From contig NZ_LAJB01000003.1 of assembly GCF_000970685.1 (NCBI RefSeq), positions 62,001 through 126,000 on the forward strand: DNA of 64,000 bases, read 5' to 3'. A program made the position numbers and the translations under genes. Below are positions 24,464-33,391 of the stretch, piece after piece. Each line of letters starts with the position of its first letter. Positions within the stretch are counted from its first letter, which is position 1. This DNA is from Domibacillus indicus. GTDB lineage: Bacteria > Bacillota > Bacilli > Bacillales > Domibacillaceae. The notes below the pieces were generated by a model, which was given only the letters and a program-made list of their open reading frames with translations, was not told where the DNA came from and did no database searches.

Positions 24464-24486
24464 GCCCCGCTCAAATTGAACGGGGC
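24464..24486. repeat. Hairpin GCCCCG/CGGGGC upstream of array C
   Basis: GCCCCG-CTCAAATTGAA-CGGGGC resembles the csbD terminator core at 21333-21354, which suggests the duplicated segment includes it. Confidence 0.5.
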
Positions 24487-24514
24487 ATTTCTATTATGCA
24501 GTTTATCGCTCTTT

Positions 24515-24620
24515 GGGCGGTATACTGAAATTTGGAGCGGTTTCCGGTGCTGCCGGGGCGGAAAAAAGATGTACCGCCCCTGGCTCATTGAATACCGCCC
24601 CAAAATAGAAAATACCGCCT
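24515..24620. repeat. Mirror array copy C
   Basis: GGGCGG-type units start at 24515, 24535 and 24556. TACCGCC units start at 24572, 24593 and 24613. Spacing is the same as in A and B. It lies in the 3' untranslated region of the PiT gene and, with it, is duplicated as copy B. Confidence 0.88.
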
Positions 24621-24630
24621 AAACGCTGTC

Positions 24631-25710
24631 TTATATTCCCTCGCCCTCGTTATAAACAGAACGCTGCTCCTGGCGCACGTGCTGCGCCAGTTTAATTGAG
24701 CCCACGCTGGCAATTAACGCACTTGCAACAATAACCAGGTTGTAAATATCCAGCTCCACAAGCAAATTAATCAAGAAATACGAAACAACAATAGAAAATA
24801 ATGGAGAAATAGTCCATATGAGCAGGATACGTTTAATAATTCCTTTTTGAAACAGGCCAAATCCGGTTTGAGCCGTTCCTATCCCAAGAATTCCACAGGT
24901 TGTTACCTGTGTCAGCGGAATAGGCAGGCCAAATACAGAAGCTGCTACGACAAGCGTTCCTCCTGTAAAAGAAACGGCACTTCCTTCCAATAAAGACAGC
25001 TTGGTGATTTTCTTGGCATTGGTTTCGAGTACCCTGCTTCCCATCACCAGGGCGCCAACTGAAACAAACAGCGCTCCGAGCCAGAGGCCGCTGCTGGCAT
25101 CTATAATATTTGCGCCGATCAAAGGGCCTACAGCATTTGCCACGTTATTCATCCCGGCAGAAAATGCTTCCCAGCAGCCGCCGATGACCAGTAAAACAGA
25201 AAGAATCTTTGCCCATTTCCCCTGTCCCTGCAAATGCGGCCAGCGCTTTTCTGCCCGTGCAATGAGTTTGCCTGCGCAGAATGTGATCAGGAAGGACGCG
25301 ATCGGAACGATCACCCAGAACAACAAAATAACCATCAGCTGATCGGTAAATAAACGATGGTATGCAAGGCCGACACCGACTACAGATCCAACCGTTACTT
25401 CACTTGTAGATAACGGAATGCCCAGAAGGTTGGATATAAATAAAGTAAGAGTCGCTCCCAGCAGAATGATAATTACGACTTTAACCGTTAAAAGATCAGA
25501 AGGGATAATGCCCTTTCCGATCGTTTTGGCTACTTCCCCGCCGCCTAAAACGGCGCCCAGAAAAGCGGCGAAAGCTACTAGAACTAAAGCTAATCGTTTT
25601 TTAATTGCACTCGCTCCATAAGCAGCTCCCATTGAAGCAGCTGTTCCGCTGGCTCCAATGTTCATAGCAAAAAACAGAGCGATAATAATGGCTGTATATG
25701 TTAATAGCAT
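24631..25710 (-). CDS. PiT-family inorganic anion transporter (phosphate or CysP-like sulfate permease)
   Basis: 359 residues with about ten helices. Two inverted PiT signatures are visible: FFAMNIGASGTAASMGAAYG near the N terminus and SAGMNNVANAVGPLIGA in the middle. LLGIPLSTSEVTVGSVVGVG and GLPIPLTQVTTCGILGIG are the paired re-entrant elements. The length and lack of a large cytoplasmic loop resemble B. subtilis CysP, a sulfate permease of this family; phosphate is the alternative. Its 3' end (LINLLVELDIYNLVIVASAL) is duplicated at 21553-21672. A covarying hairpin lies within the last codons (24670-24690). Confidence 0.87.
   Translation of the reverse strand: MLLTYTAIIIALFFAMNIGASGTAASMGAAYGASAIKKRLALVLVAFAAFLGAVLGGGEVAKTIGKGIIPSDLLTVKVVIIILLGATLTLFISNLLGIPLSTSEVTVGSVVGVGLAYHRLFTDQLMVILLFWVIVPIASFLITFCAGKLIARAEKRWPHLQGQGKWAKILSVLLVIGGCWEAFSAGMNNVANAVGPLIGANIIDASSGLWLGALFVSVGALVMGSRVLETNAKKITKLSLLEGSAVSFTGGTLVVAASVFGLPIPLTQVTTCGILGIGTAQTGFGLFQKGIIKRILLIWTISPLFSIVVSYFLINLLVELDIYNLVIVASALIASVGSIKLAQHVRQEQRSVYNEGEGI
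24670..24690. other. Covarying hairpin, copy 2
   Basis: CTGGCGCA-CGTGC-TGCGCCAG lies within the PiT coding end. See the copy at 21541-21561 for compensated differences. Confidence 0.7.
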
Positions 25711-25894
25711 CTGGTATTCCTTTCTCTTCCAAAAAGGTTATTTTAAATAGTAAACTTTTATTCTTCATTTTGAATTGATAACTAGATTGTAACTGAATTC
25801 ACCGTAAAATCCAAGTTAACAAATTGGAATTGTAAGTTAGTAACTTTAATTATAAATGTATTTTTTTAAAAGACAATGTTATTTTTCTTCTGTA

Positions 25895-25925
25895 CTAAAA
25901 AAGACTGCTGAATATTCAGCAGCCT
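25895..25925 (-). terminator. Terminator of RND pump gene
   Basis: CTGCTGAATATTCAGCAG is an 18-bp perfect palindrome with a T6 run on the minus strand after the stop at 25931. The gap 25711-25894 is AT-rich and holds the promoter region of the PiT gene; I see no riboswitch there. Confidence 0.85.
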
Positions 25926-25930
25926 TTCAC

Positions 25931-28900
25931 TTATACTTTTTTCTTCATCCATTTTGACAGGACCTCATACACGATCGGGACGATTAAAAGCGTCAGCAGC
26001 GTGGAGCTGGTCAGCCCGCCGATAACGGTGACGCCAAGCCCTTTGGAAATCAACCCGCCGCCTTCAAGCCCAAGGGCAAGCGGGAACAGAGCCCCGATGG
26101 TGGCAAGCGCCGTCATCAAAATCGGGCGGAGGCGTGTAGAGCCTGCTTCTAAAAGAGCGTCTCGCGTAGAGAGTCCTTCGCGTTCTTTGTGAATAACACG
26201 GTCAATCAGGACAATCGCATTCGTCACCACAATTCCAATCAGCATGAGCGCACCGATCATCGAAGAAATACTGATGGTTTCGCCGGCAATCAATAAAGCG
26301 GCAAGCGCACCAATAATCGTAAATGGCAGTGAGAACAAAATAGCGAATGGGGCCAGCCCGCCGCCAAAGGTAATCACAAGAACAAGATAAACGATCGCCA
26401 CAGCGGCCAGCATCGCCAGGCCAAGCTGCGTAAATGATTCGTTAATGTCCTGGGTGACACCGCCCATCTCCACCTTAACGCCTGACGGCAGATCAAGCTT
26501 ATCAATCTCGCCCTGCAGCGCAGTGGAGGCGGCCGAGACGTCATCGCCTTTCAGTTCACCGCTTACGTCCACAAATACTTTCCCGTCACGCCGGGAAACG
26601 GTATCGGACGTTTCACCTTTTTCTACTGTCATCACGTCGCCGATTGCCACGGATTTTCCTGCCGCTGCCTCAACAGAGCGTTTTGTCACATCATCAATCG
26701 ATTCATACGTTTGAGCCGGAACATCAACATACACATTTACATCTTTCCCGTTTCTTTCAACTGTTGTGACTACCGGCCGGTCCCGGGAAGGACTTAGCTC
26801 CATGGCAATCTGCCCGGCTGCCAGTCCGGCAGCGGCAAGCTTTTTCTGGTCTGCAACAAGCGTATATTCTTCATAGGATTGGGCAAGGCCTGTTTCAACC
26901 TTTTTAAAATCACCGCTGTCCTTCATGACCGATTCTATATCTTTTACAACAGGTTCAATTTCTTCCACATCTTCTCCGTACACATTAACGGCTATTTCAC
27001 TGCTTCCCGCACTTGCCGAAAAGTCCTGTGCTGCCCACTCTCCTTTAGAGACAGAGTCCTGCAGGTCAGCAATCGCCTTTTCTTTTTTCGTCTCAAAATT
27101 CTCGGTATCCTCGTTATACATAACATAAAACATCGCGCTGTTTGACTGGCCAGGATTCATTGGATCTTCGCTTCCGACCGAATATTGAACGGTCTCCACG
27201 TCTTCGATGTCCATAAAATAGCTTTCCGCATCAGCCGCAATGCCTGCCACTTCCTCCTCCGTCTGGCCCGGTTCCGGTGAGTAGGCGGCAAGCACCATCT
27301 TTTCTTCTTCGCCTGGAAGAAAGCTGACTCCTATTTTCGGCACCAGGAAAAAGCTTCCGGCCAAAAGCAAAACAGCAGTTAAAAAGGTAATGATTTTGTG
27401 ATTCAGGGACCAGTTTAAAACGGAACGGTACCAGAAGGACAGCCTGCCTGGCTTTTCTTCATGTGTTTTGGCACTGACTCCGCTTTTAAACATCATATGG
27501 GCGAGCATTGGCACAATTGTTATGGCTACAAGCAGCGATGCCAGAAGGGCAAATACGACGGTTAACGCAAACGGCAGGAACAGCTCGCCAACCGTCCCTT
27601 CCACCAGGCCGAGCGGCAAAAATACCGCAATTGTTACGATGGTTGACGACATAATCGGCACGAACATTTCTTTTGTGGCTTCACGAATTAATTCTTTGCC
27701 CCGCAGCTTTTCTTCCTGGAGCGAAAGGCGCCGGTAAATGTTTTCCACGACAACAATCGAATCATCAATAACCCGCCCGATCGCGACCGTCATCGCTCCA
27801 AGTGTCATAACATTTAAGGTAATATCCATCTGCTTCAGTAAAATAAGCGCAATTAAAATCGACAGCGGGATGGAGATAACCGAAATAACGGTTGAGCGCA
27901 GGTCGCGCAAAAACAGCATAATGATAATGACGGCAAAAATCGCACCGAACAGTGCTTTGTTCAGCATCGTTTTCACCGATTCTTCAATCGGGGCGCCCTG
28001 GTCAAATGCTGGCGTAACTGTCAGGCCGTCAATATCACCATTAAATTCGTCCACTTTTTCTTTCACTGCGTTTACCACATCTACTGTATTGGCATCCGCC
28101 GCTTTTACAATTTGCAGGCCAATGGATTCCTCGCCGTCTGTCCGGGAAATGGACTCTGCTTTGCCCGTCAGCTTCACTTCCGCTAAATCCGACAGCCTGG
28201 CCGGACCGATCTGCATGTTTTTCAAATCGTCGAGCGTCGTAATATTTCCATCAACCACAACAGATTTTTCCGTATCGCCGAATGTAAACAATCCGAGCGG
28301 TGCTGTGATATCGGAGCCCTGAATCATCTGGGTAACCATTTCTTCTGTTAATTGAAGCTGGGCAAGCTTCTCTTTATTAAATACAACAGTTGCTTCTTCC
28401 ACCTGCTGGCCGGAAATTTGCACAGATGCCACGCCTTCTATGCCTTCTATTTCCGGTACGATTTCCTCTTCCACCAGTGCTGTCAGTTGGGCAAGCGTCA
28501 GGTTTTCATCGGAAAGACTGAGCGCCATAATTGGAAACGCATTGATTTGCAGCCGGGATATATCCGGCTCCTGAACATTTTCCGGGAACTCTATATCAGC
28601 CAGCGCTTCTTCTGCTTCCCGTTCTGCCCTTTCCATATCGGTTGAGAATGTGTATTCCACCTGCACGGATGAGGCATTTTGAAACGACGTTGAGCTGACC
28701 ACTTTGACGCCGTTCAAATTTTGAAGCTGTTTTTCAACTGGTTCTGTTACACTGTCCGCTACCTCTTCCGGTGTTGCACCCGGATAAACGGTCGTAATCG
28801 TCACAATAGGCGGCGTAATATTTGGAATCGTCTCAAGCTTCATGGAAAGCCCGGCATACAGGCCCGCTGCCGTAATGATAAGAGTCATCAGCCATACGGC

Positions 28901-28939
28901 AAACTTGTTTTTCAAGACAAAGTTAATGAACCTGTTCAT
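25931..28939 (-). CDS. swrC: RND family efflux pump (HAE1 type, SwrC/YerP-like)
   Basis: 1002 residues. TM1 at about 12-30, then a large periplasmic-side porter domain (ETIPNITPPIVTITTVYPGATPEEV), TM2-6 with IGRVIDDSIVVVENIYRRL (relay Asp pair motif), a second porter domain, and TM8-12 ending MIGALMLIGIVVTNAIVLID and LGVTVIGGLTSSTLLTLLIVPIVYE. That is the twofold-repeated RND layout. In B. subtilis SwrC exports surfactin and other lipophilic compounds. The start at 28939 follows AAAGGAG. It is divergent from a TetR regulator, with three similar operators between. Confidence 0.93.
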   Translation of the reverse strand: MNRFINFVLKNKFAVWLMTLIITAAGLYAGLSMKLETIPNITPPIVTITTVYPGATPEEVADSVTEPVEKQLQNLNGVKVVSSTSFQNASSVQVEYTFSTDMERAEREAEEALADIEFPENVQEPDISRLQINAFPIMALSLSDENLTLAQLTALVEEEIVPEIEGIEGVASVQISGQQVEEATVVFNKEKLAQLQLTEEMVTQMIQGSDITAPLGLFTFGDTEKSVVVDGNITTLDDLKNMQIGPARLSDLAEVKLTGKAESISRTDGEESIGLQIVKAADANTVDVVNAVKEKVDEFNGDIDGLTVTPAFDQGAPIEESVKTMLNKALFGAIFAVIIIMLFLRDLRSTVISVISIPLSILIALILLKQMDITLNVMTLGAMTVAIGRVIDDSIVVVENIYRRLSLQEEKLRGKELIREATKEMFVPIMSSTIVTIAVFLPLGLVEGTVGELFLPFALTVVFALLASLLVAITIVPMLAHMMFKSGVSAKTHEEKPGRLSFWYRSVLNWSLNHKIITFLTAVLLLAGSFFLVPKIGVSFLPGEEEKMVLAAYSPEPGQTEEEVAGIAADAESYFMDIEDVETVQYSVGSEDPMNPGQSNSAMFYVMYNEDTENFETKKEKAIADLQDSVSKGEWAAQDFSASAGSSEIAVNVYGEDVEEIEPVVKDIESVMKDSGDFKKVETGLAQSYEEYTLVADQKKLAAAGLAAGQIAMELSPSRDRPVVTTVERNGKDVNVYVDVPAQTYESIDDVTKRSVEAAAGKSVAIGDVMTVEKGETSDTVSRRDGKVFVDVSGELKGDDVSAASTALQGEIDKLDLPSGVKVEMGGVTQDINESFTQLGLAMLAAVAIVYLVLVITFGGGLAPFAILFSLPFTIIGALAALLIAGETISISSMIGALMLIGIVVTNAIVLIDRVIHKEREGLSTRDALLEAGSTRLRPILMTALATIGALFPLALGLEGGGLISKGLGVTVIGGLTSSTLLTLLIVPIVYEVLSKWMKKKV

Positions 28940-28954
28940 TCATAGTCTCCTTTG

Positions 28955-29042
28955 TGACCGACTGGTCAATTTTAATATTAAACAAATGACTAACTGGTCA
29001 CTCTTTAATTATATATGTTTCAAAAGAGTGACTAATGGGTCA
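28955..29042. promoter_or_regulatory. Three TetR-type operators between pump and regulator
   Basis: TGACCGACTGGTCA (28955-28968), TGACTAACTGGTCA (28987-29000) and TGACTAATGGGTCA (29029-29042) are near-palindromes with the same core TGAC-N6-GTCA. They cover the divergent promoters, so the TetR protein probably represses both genes. Confidence 0.82.
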
Positions 29043-29066
29043 TAATAAGAAAAAGAGGTGACAACT

Positions 29067-29909
29067 ATGAACGAAAAAGAACGGATTATTATCGAGACAT
29101 CCATGAAATTATTTGCCCGAAAAGGCTTTGCCTCCACCTCCGTACAAGAAATCGCTACAGCGTGCGGTATTTCTAAAGGAGCTTTTTACCTGCATTTCAA
29201 ATCAAAAGAAGCGCTGCTGCTTGCCATTTTGCACTATTACTTTGAACGGCTGTTTGAAAAAATACAAGCCATTGAAAGTGAAGTCCTGCCTCCGCGGGAA
29301 AAGTTCACCAAACAAATTGAATGCCAGGTACGCGAAATCCATCAGCACAAAGAATTTCTCATTATGCAGGCACGCGAAAATGCGATCCCTTTTAATGAGG
29401 AAATTGAAGCATTTATTTTCAAAATGCGCATGGAAACGCATCGATTTTATCATGCGAGCCTGCTTGGCATTTACGGCGAGCGGATCAAGCCGTATTTTGG
29501 GGATTTAGCCGCTTCGCTTCAAGGCATTCAACACTCGTTTCTTCACCTGTTCATTATTGATCAAGCGGATATGGACTATCACCAGTTTGCGGAATTTCTG
29601 CTCGACTGCGCCGATGACCTGGAAGCCGGCTTCAGGCGGCGCGCCAAGCAGCCGCTCATTGATCCGAACATGATGAACGGGCTGCTGAAAGAAAAAGTAA
29701 ACGATGACATGCTGATCTCCCGGCTTGCGGAACTGCAAACAGAGAGCTGGCCGGACGACATTCTCGTATCGCTTGATGTAATAAAACAAGAGATCGAAAG
29801 CGGCGCACCGCGCATGGCGGTCCTGCGCGGCATGCTTGCCAACCTGGCTGAAGAGCCTGGACTCCATGAGTTTATGCATGTTTTAAAAGACTATTACAAG
29901 CTCCGCTGA
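29067..29909 (+). CDS. TetR/AcrR family transcriptional regulator
   Basis: 280 residues; ATG 29067 follows AGAGGTG, and an in-frame GTG at 29058 is less likely. The HTH is at about residues 20-45: FASTSVQEIATACGISKGAF, then YLHFKSKEALLLAIL. The ligand domain is longer than usual for TetR proteins (about 190 residues are common), with a C-terminal extension of some 80 residues from LIDPNMMNGLLKEKVNDDML onwards. Divergent from the SwrC-like pump, as YerO is from YerP in B. subtilis, it is a likely local drug-responsive repressor. Confidence 0.9.
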   Translation: MNEKERIIIETSMKLFARKGFASTSVQEIATACGISKGAFYLHFKSKEALLLAILHYYFERLFEKIQAIESEVLPPREKFTKQIECQVREIHQHKEFLIMQARENAIPFNEEIEAFIFKMRMETHRFYHASLLGIYGERIKPYFGDLAASLQGIQHSFLHLFIIDQADMDYHQFAEFLLDCADDLEAGFRRRAKQPLIDPNMMNGLLKEKVNDDMLISRLAELQTESWPDDILVSLDVIKQEIESGAPRMAVLRGMLANLAEEPGLHEFMHVLKDYYKLR

Positions 29910-30001
29910 CCATCCCATTTCACAGCCAATTTACAAGTTTCCTGACTCATTTTTACGATTTATGGTGAACAGCGGCGCTTTACGGCTTATTCAAAAAAAT
30001 A

Positions 30002-30031
30002 AAAACAGCCCCGGCGCCGGGGCTGTTTTTA
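30002..30031. terminator. Bidirectional terminator
   Basis: AAAACAGCCCCGG and CCGGGGCTGTTTT arms around CG, between the TetR gene and the convergent ABC permease gene. Confidence 0.88.
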
Positions 30032-30853
30032 TTAACCTTTTACCGATCCGGCCAGCAGGCCTCTTACAAAATACTTGCCAAGCAAAATATACACAAGAAG
30101 CGTCGGCAAAGCAGCCAGCAGGGCACCGGCCATCTGCACATTCCACTGGACAATCTGGCTGCCTGATAAGTTTTGCAAAGCAACCATAACCGGCTGCTGC
30201 TCCGCTGTGGTAATCGTCACCGCGAATAAAAATTCGTTCCAAATATTCGTAAACTGCCAAATTGCGACCACGACAAAGCCCGACAGTGAAAGCGGAACCA
30301 TGATGTGGCGGAAAATTCCTAAAAAATTTGCTCCGTCAATTTTCGCCGATTCAATCATTTCATCGGGAATGTTCACGTAAAAGTTGCGGAACATAAGCGT
30401 CGTAATCGGGATCCCGTAGACCACATGAACAAAAATCAGCCCGGGAATCGAATTATACAGGCCGATTTCCCGCAAAAACTGAATCAGCGGAATTAAAATG
30501 CTCTGGTACGGAATAAACATCCCGAACAGCATAAGGGTAAACAGCACCTCTGATCCCTTAAACCGCCATTTAGAGAGCACGTAGCCGCTCATGGCCCCAA
30601 GCAGCGCTGACAGGAGAGTGGCCGGAACGACCAGGTAAAACGAATTCATCAAATTCGGCGCAAGCTTCGTAAATGCCTCGCTGTAGCTGCTTACGTCGAT
30701 GGCGGAAGGCCAGGTCCACATTTGATCAAGCGTAATTTCATCAAGCGGCTTCAAGCTGGTAATCACCATTACGTAAACCGGCATTAAGAAAAACAAGCTG
30801 GCCGCAATCAAAATAAGATAACTGGCCGGTTTGGCCACACCGCGAAGCACCAT
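30032..30853 (-). CDS. Sugar ABC transporter permease (MalG/AraQ type)
   Basis: 273 residues with six helices. The EAA loop reads [20 protein letters not shown] then MVPLSLSG, where the ATPase docks. It belongs to the CUT1 carbohydrate uptake family. It starts 1 bp after the preceding permease gene stop, so it is the third gene of the binding-protein/permease/permease operon. No ATPase gene is in the operon. As in many Bacillus CUT1 systems it likely uses a shared MsmX-type ATPase encoded elsewhere. Confidence 0.92.
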   Translation of the reverse strand: MVLRGVAKPASYLILIAASLFFLMPVYVMVITSLKPLDEITLDQMWTWPSAIDVSSYSEAFTKLAPNLMNSFYLVVPATLLSALLGAMSGYVLSKWRFKGSEVLFTLMLFGMFIPYQSILIPLIQFLREIGLYNSIPGLIFVHVVYGIPITTLMFRNFYVNIPDEMIESAKIDGANFLGIFRHIMVPLSLSGFVVVAIWQFTNIWNEFLFAVTITTAEQQPVMVALQNLSGSQIVQWNVQMAGALLAALPTLLVYILLGKYFVRGLLAGSVKG

Positions 30854-30854
30854 A

Positions 30855-31811
30855 TCAGGAAGCCCCCTTTCGGCTGTTAATTAAATACGGCACCATAAAC
30901 ACCGCCACGCTGAGCAGCATGACAATCGCAATGGCTGCCCCGTTTGCGTAGTAATTGCCCCGGAACGTCGTTTCAAACATGTACACGCCCGGCACGTCTG
31001 TTACAAAGTTAGCGCCCGGCCCGGTCATCGAGTAAATCAAATCAAAAATTTTCAGTGAGATATGCGCCATAATAATAATGACGCTGACCGTAATCGGATG
31101 AAGCTGCGGCAAAATAACATGGCGGTAAATTTGAAATTCGGTCGCTCCGTCCATCCGGGCCGCTTCTCTCGTTTCATCCGGAATTGCCCGCAGCCCCGCG
31201 ATATACATAGCAAGAGAAAACCCGGTCATCTGCCAGACGGCGGCAAGGCCGACCGCAATCAGGGCTGCCGGCAGGCCAAACTCAATCTGCCCCCACTGAA
31301 AACCTGCCAGTATATTTGTATCGGTATACCATTTCGGCTGAATGCCGAACGTCTGCAAAAACAGGTTCACACCGGTCGACGGATTTAAAATCCACTGCCA
31401 GACAACGCCCGTCACTACAAACGAAAGCGCCATTGGAAAAAAGAAGATGTTCCGGAAAATCGATTCTCCTTTGATCTTTTGGTCGAGCAGGATTGCCAGC
31501 GACAAGCCGAGCAAAATAACGAGGCCGATAAACAAAATCGTAAAAAACAATGTATTGCGCAAATCGGCTTGAAAGCGGAAATCGCTGAATAAGAATACAT
31601 AATTTTTCAACCCGGCAAACGACATGTCCGGCACAAGCGAATTCCAATTTGTCAGCGACACGTAGCCGGTCCAGCCGATAAACCCGTAAACGAAAATGAC
31701 AATCAATAAAAACGACGGCAGTAAAAAAAGAAGCGCCATCCAGCGGTCGGATGATCCTCTTTTAACAGATGATTTACCTGCTGCCGATTGCTCTGTCCGT
31801 GCTGCCTCCAT
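30855..31811 (-). CDS. Sugar ABC transporter permease (MalF/UgpA type)
   Basis: 318 residues. A basic N-terminal tail is followed by six helices. The EAA loop is [20 protein letters not shown] then ILPQLHP. It is a CUT1 family partner of the next permease. A hairpin between it and the upstream binding-protein gene (31834-31855) may lower expression of the permeases relative to the binding protein, as is common. Confidence 0.92.
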   Translation of the reverse strand: MEAARTEQSAAGKSSVKRGSSDRWMALLFLLPSFLLIVIFVYGFIGWTGYVSLTNWNSLVPDMSFAGLKNYVFLFSDFRFQADLRNTLFFTILFIGLVILLGLSLAILLDQKIKGESIFRNIFFFPMALSFVVTGVVWQWILNPSTGVNLFLQTFGIQPKWYTDTNILAGFQWGQIEFGLPAALIAVGLAAVWQMTGFSLAMYIAGLRAIPDETREAARMDGATEFQIYRHVILPQLHPITVSVIIIMAHISLKIFDLIYSMTGPGANFVTDVPGVYMFETTFRGNYYANGAAIAIVMLLSVAVFMVPYLINSRKGAS

Positions 31812-31833
31812 CCAGCATCCCTCCTAAAGAAAG

Positions 31834-31860
31834 ACCCTCCCCGCTGGAGGAGGGTTTTCA
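31834..31860 (-). terminator. Intra-operon hairpin (attenuator)
   Basis: ACCCTCC and GGAGGGT arms lie between the binding protein gene and the first permease gene. The T tract on the minus strand is weak, so partial read-through is likely. Confidence 0.6.
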
Positions 31861-31864
31861 GACT

Positions 31865-33160
31865 TTATTTCAATTCAGCTGCCGCTGACTGCAAAGCTCC
31901 GGTAAACTGCTCAACATCTCCCTGTGTCACGAAAATATTAACCGCCTGGTTCACCTTCGTTAAAAAGCCTTCCGGTGCAGCAGAACCATGCGCCAGGCTT
32001 GGCACAAGTGTGGCAGACTTAAAATCTTCCATTGTGTCTTTTCCGTACTGGTCATATTTTGATACGTCGGCATCAATACGCGCCGGAATCGACCCTTTCA
32101 GCGGATTAAACGCATCCTGCCCTTCTACAGAGCCAAGCACGCTGAGGAACTTTTTCACATCCTCCCCGTTATCAAGCCCTTTCGGCAGGCCGAATGTATC
32201 GGTAATCACTCCAAACATACCTTCCGTGCCCGGTGTCGGCAAATAGCCGAAATCTTCATTGACAGCCAGCTTTAAATCATTCACAAAATAGCCTTTTGCC
32301 CAGTCACCCATCACATTCATAGCCGCTTCGCCATTGCCGACCAGCTGGGAAGCATCCTGCCAGTTGCGCGAGCTGTGGTCTTCATTTACATAGGAAAGCA
32401 TCTTTTTAAATGTTTCCGCCGCCGCTTTTACTTTCGCATCATCAAACGCCAGGTCTCCTGTCCACAGCTTGTTGTACTCTTCAGCGCCAAGCTCGCCAAG
32501 AAGAACCGTTTCAAACAAATGTGTTGCTGCCCATGGCTCTTTGTCACCGAGCGCAAGCGGCGTAATGCCTTTTTCCTTCAGAGCGTCAGCTGCCGCAAAG
32601 AACTCATCGAAAGTTGTTGGCGGCGCAACGCCGTTTTCATCCAATACTTTTTTGTTGTACCAGAGCACGTTCGCCCGGTGAATGTTGACCGGTACGGAAT
32701 ACATATTGCCGTCTTTGCTGACCAGCTCGATCAGTTCCTCTGGAAACTTGTCATTCCAGCTCTCCTGCTCGTACAGGTCATTGAGCGGCTCCATTTTATC
32801 CGCCGCCACCCAGCTGTCATTCAGCTCTGACCCGCCGTGCACCTGGAATGTCGCTGGCGGGTCATTGCCCTGCATCCGGCTCGCAAGCACCGCTTTTGCA
32901 TTGGTCCCTGCTCCGCCGGCCACCGCCGCATTTTCCACCGGAATGTCCGGATGCTTTTCTTTAAACAGCGCAAGCAGTGCTTTCAGCCCGTCTTCTTCAC
33001 CTGCTCCTGTCCACCAGCTGAAAATATCAAGTGTCGCTTTTTCCCCAGAATCCGAGCTGCCGCTTCCGCCGGCATTTTCATCGGCCGTGTCCGATGACCC
33101 GCATGCGGATAAAATAAGTGCAAATATCATTGTGAAAATGACCCAGACGCGTTTTTGCAT
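31865..33160 (-). CDS. Sugar-binding lipoprotein of CUT1 ABC transporter (SBP family 1)
   Basis: 431 residues. The signal peptide has lipobox LSACG (Cys 20), then a glycine/serine linker. The mature SBP_bac_1 fold includes ATLDIFSWWTGAGEEDGLKA, ALFKEKHPDIPVE, PPATFQVHGGSELNDSWV and GNGEAAMNVMGDWAKGYFV. It captures an oligo- or monosaccharide for the two permeases that follow. A perfect cre site lies 23 bp upstream of its start, so CcpA repression on glucose is likely. Ligand unknown. Confidence 0.92.
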   Translation of the reverse strand: MQKRVWVIFTMIFALILSACGSSDTADENAGGSGSSDSGEKATLDIFSWWTGAGEEDGLKALLALFKEKHPDIPVENAAVAGGAGTNAKAVLASRMQGNDPPATFQVHGGSELNDSWVAADKMEPLNDLYEQESWNDKFPEELIELVSKDGNMYSVPVNIHRANVLWYNKKVLDENGVAPPTTFDEFFAAADALKEKGITPLALGDKEPWAATHLFETVLLGELGAEEYNKLWTGDLAFDDAKVKAAAETFKKMLSYVNEDHSSRNWQDASQLVGNGEAAMNVMGDWAKGYFVNDLKLAVNEDFGYLPTPGTEGMFGVITDTFGLPKGLDNGEDVKKFLSVLGSVEGQDAFNPLKGSIPARIDADVSKYDQYGKDTMEDFKSATLVPSLAHGSAAPEGFLTKVNQAVNIFVTQGDVEQFTGALQSAAAELK

Positions 33161-33182
33161 TCTTCCTGCCCCCCTTGTTTTT

Positions 33183-33196
33183 TGTAAGCGTTAACA
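33183..33196. promoter_or_regulatory. CcpA cre site
   Basis: TGTAAGCGTTAACA matches the consensus TGWAANCGNTNWCA at every position and lies just upstream of the sugar-binding protein gene. Confidence 0.85.
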
Positions 33197-33282
33197 CAAG
33201 TTGAGTATATCTCACCAAACCCAGTCACTTATCTGAAAATTCTTATGATTTTCTGTAATTTTTTACGGTGGCTTTCTGCCTG

Positions 33283-33348
33283 GGGCGGTATTGTCTGTGT
33301 CAGGGGCGGTAAATCTTTTTTCCGCCCATAAAACATAAAATACCGCCC
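33283..33348. repeat. Mirror array copy D (two units per side)
   Basis: GGGCGGTA starts at 33283 and 33304; TTCCGCCC at 33320 and TACCGCCC at 33341. The distances 21, 16 and 21 equal the inner four units of the other copies; the outer units are absent. Confidence 0.82.
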
Positions 33349-33360
33349 CAAAAGGCGGTT
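33342..33360 (-). terminator. Terminator of the YesN-like gene, using a repeat unit as arm
   Basis: On the minus strand AACCGCC, TTTTGG and GGCGGTA form a hairpin followed by TTTTATGTTTTAT. The 3' arm is the last unit of mirror array D, as in copy A. Confidence 0.6.
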
Positions 33361-33391
33361 GAGAGTGCAGACAAAGTGAGAAAGCAGGCAG
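33361..33391. repeat. Partial copy E5 of the interspersed repeat
   Basis: GAGAGTGCAGACAAAGTGAG followed by AAAGCAGGCAG is the tail end of the E repeat (compare 56246-56276). It abuts the stop of the regulator gene and mirror array D. Confidence 0.7.

Noticed and set aside
25711-25894. S-box or other riboswitch upstream of the PiT/CysP-like gene
   Set aside because: No aptamer sequence blocks or terminator hairpin are visible; the region is simply AT-rich.
29910-30260. Open frames over the terminator after the TetR gene
   Set aside because: They read through the bidirectional terminator and are antisense to the ABC permease gene.
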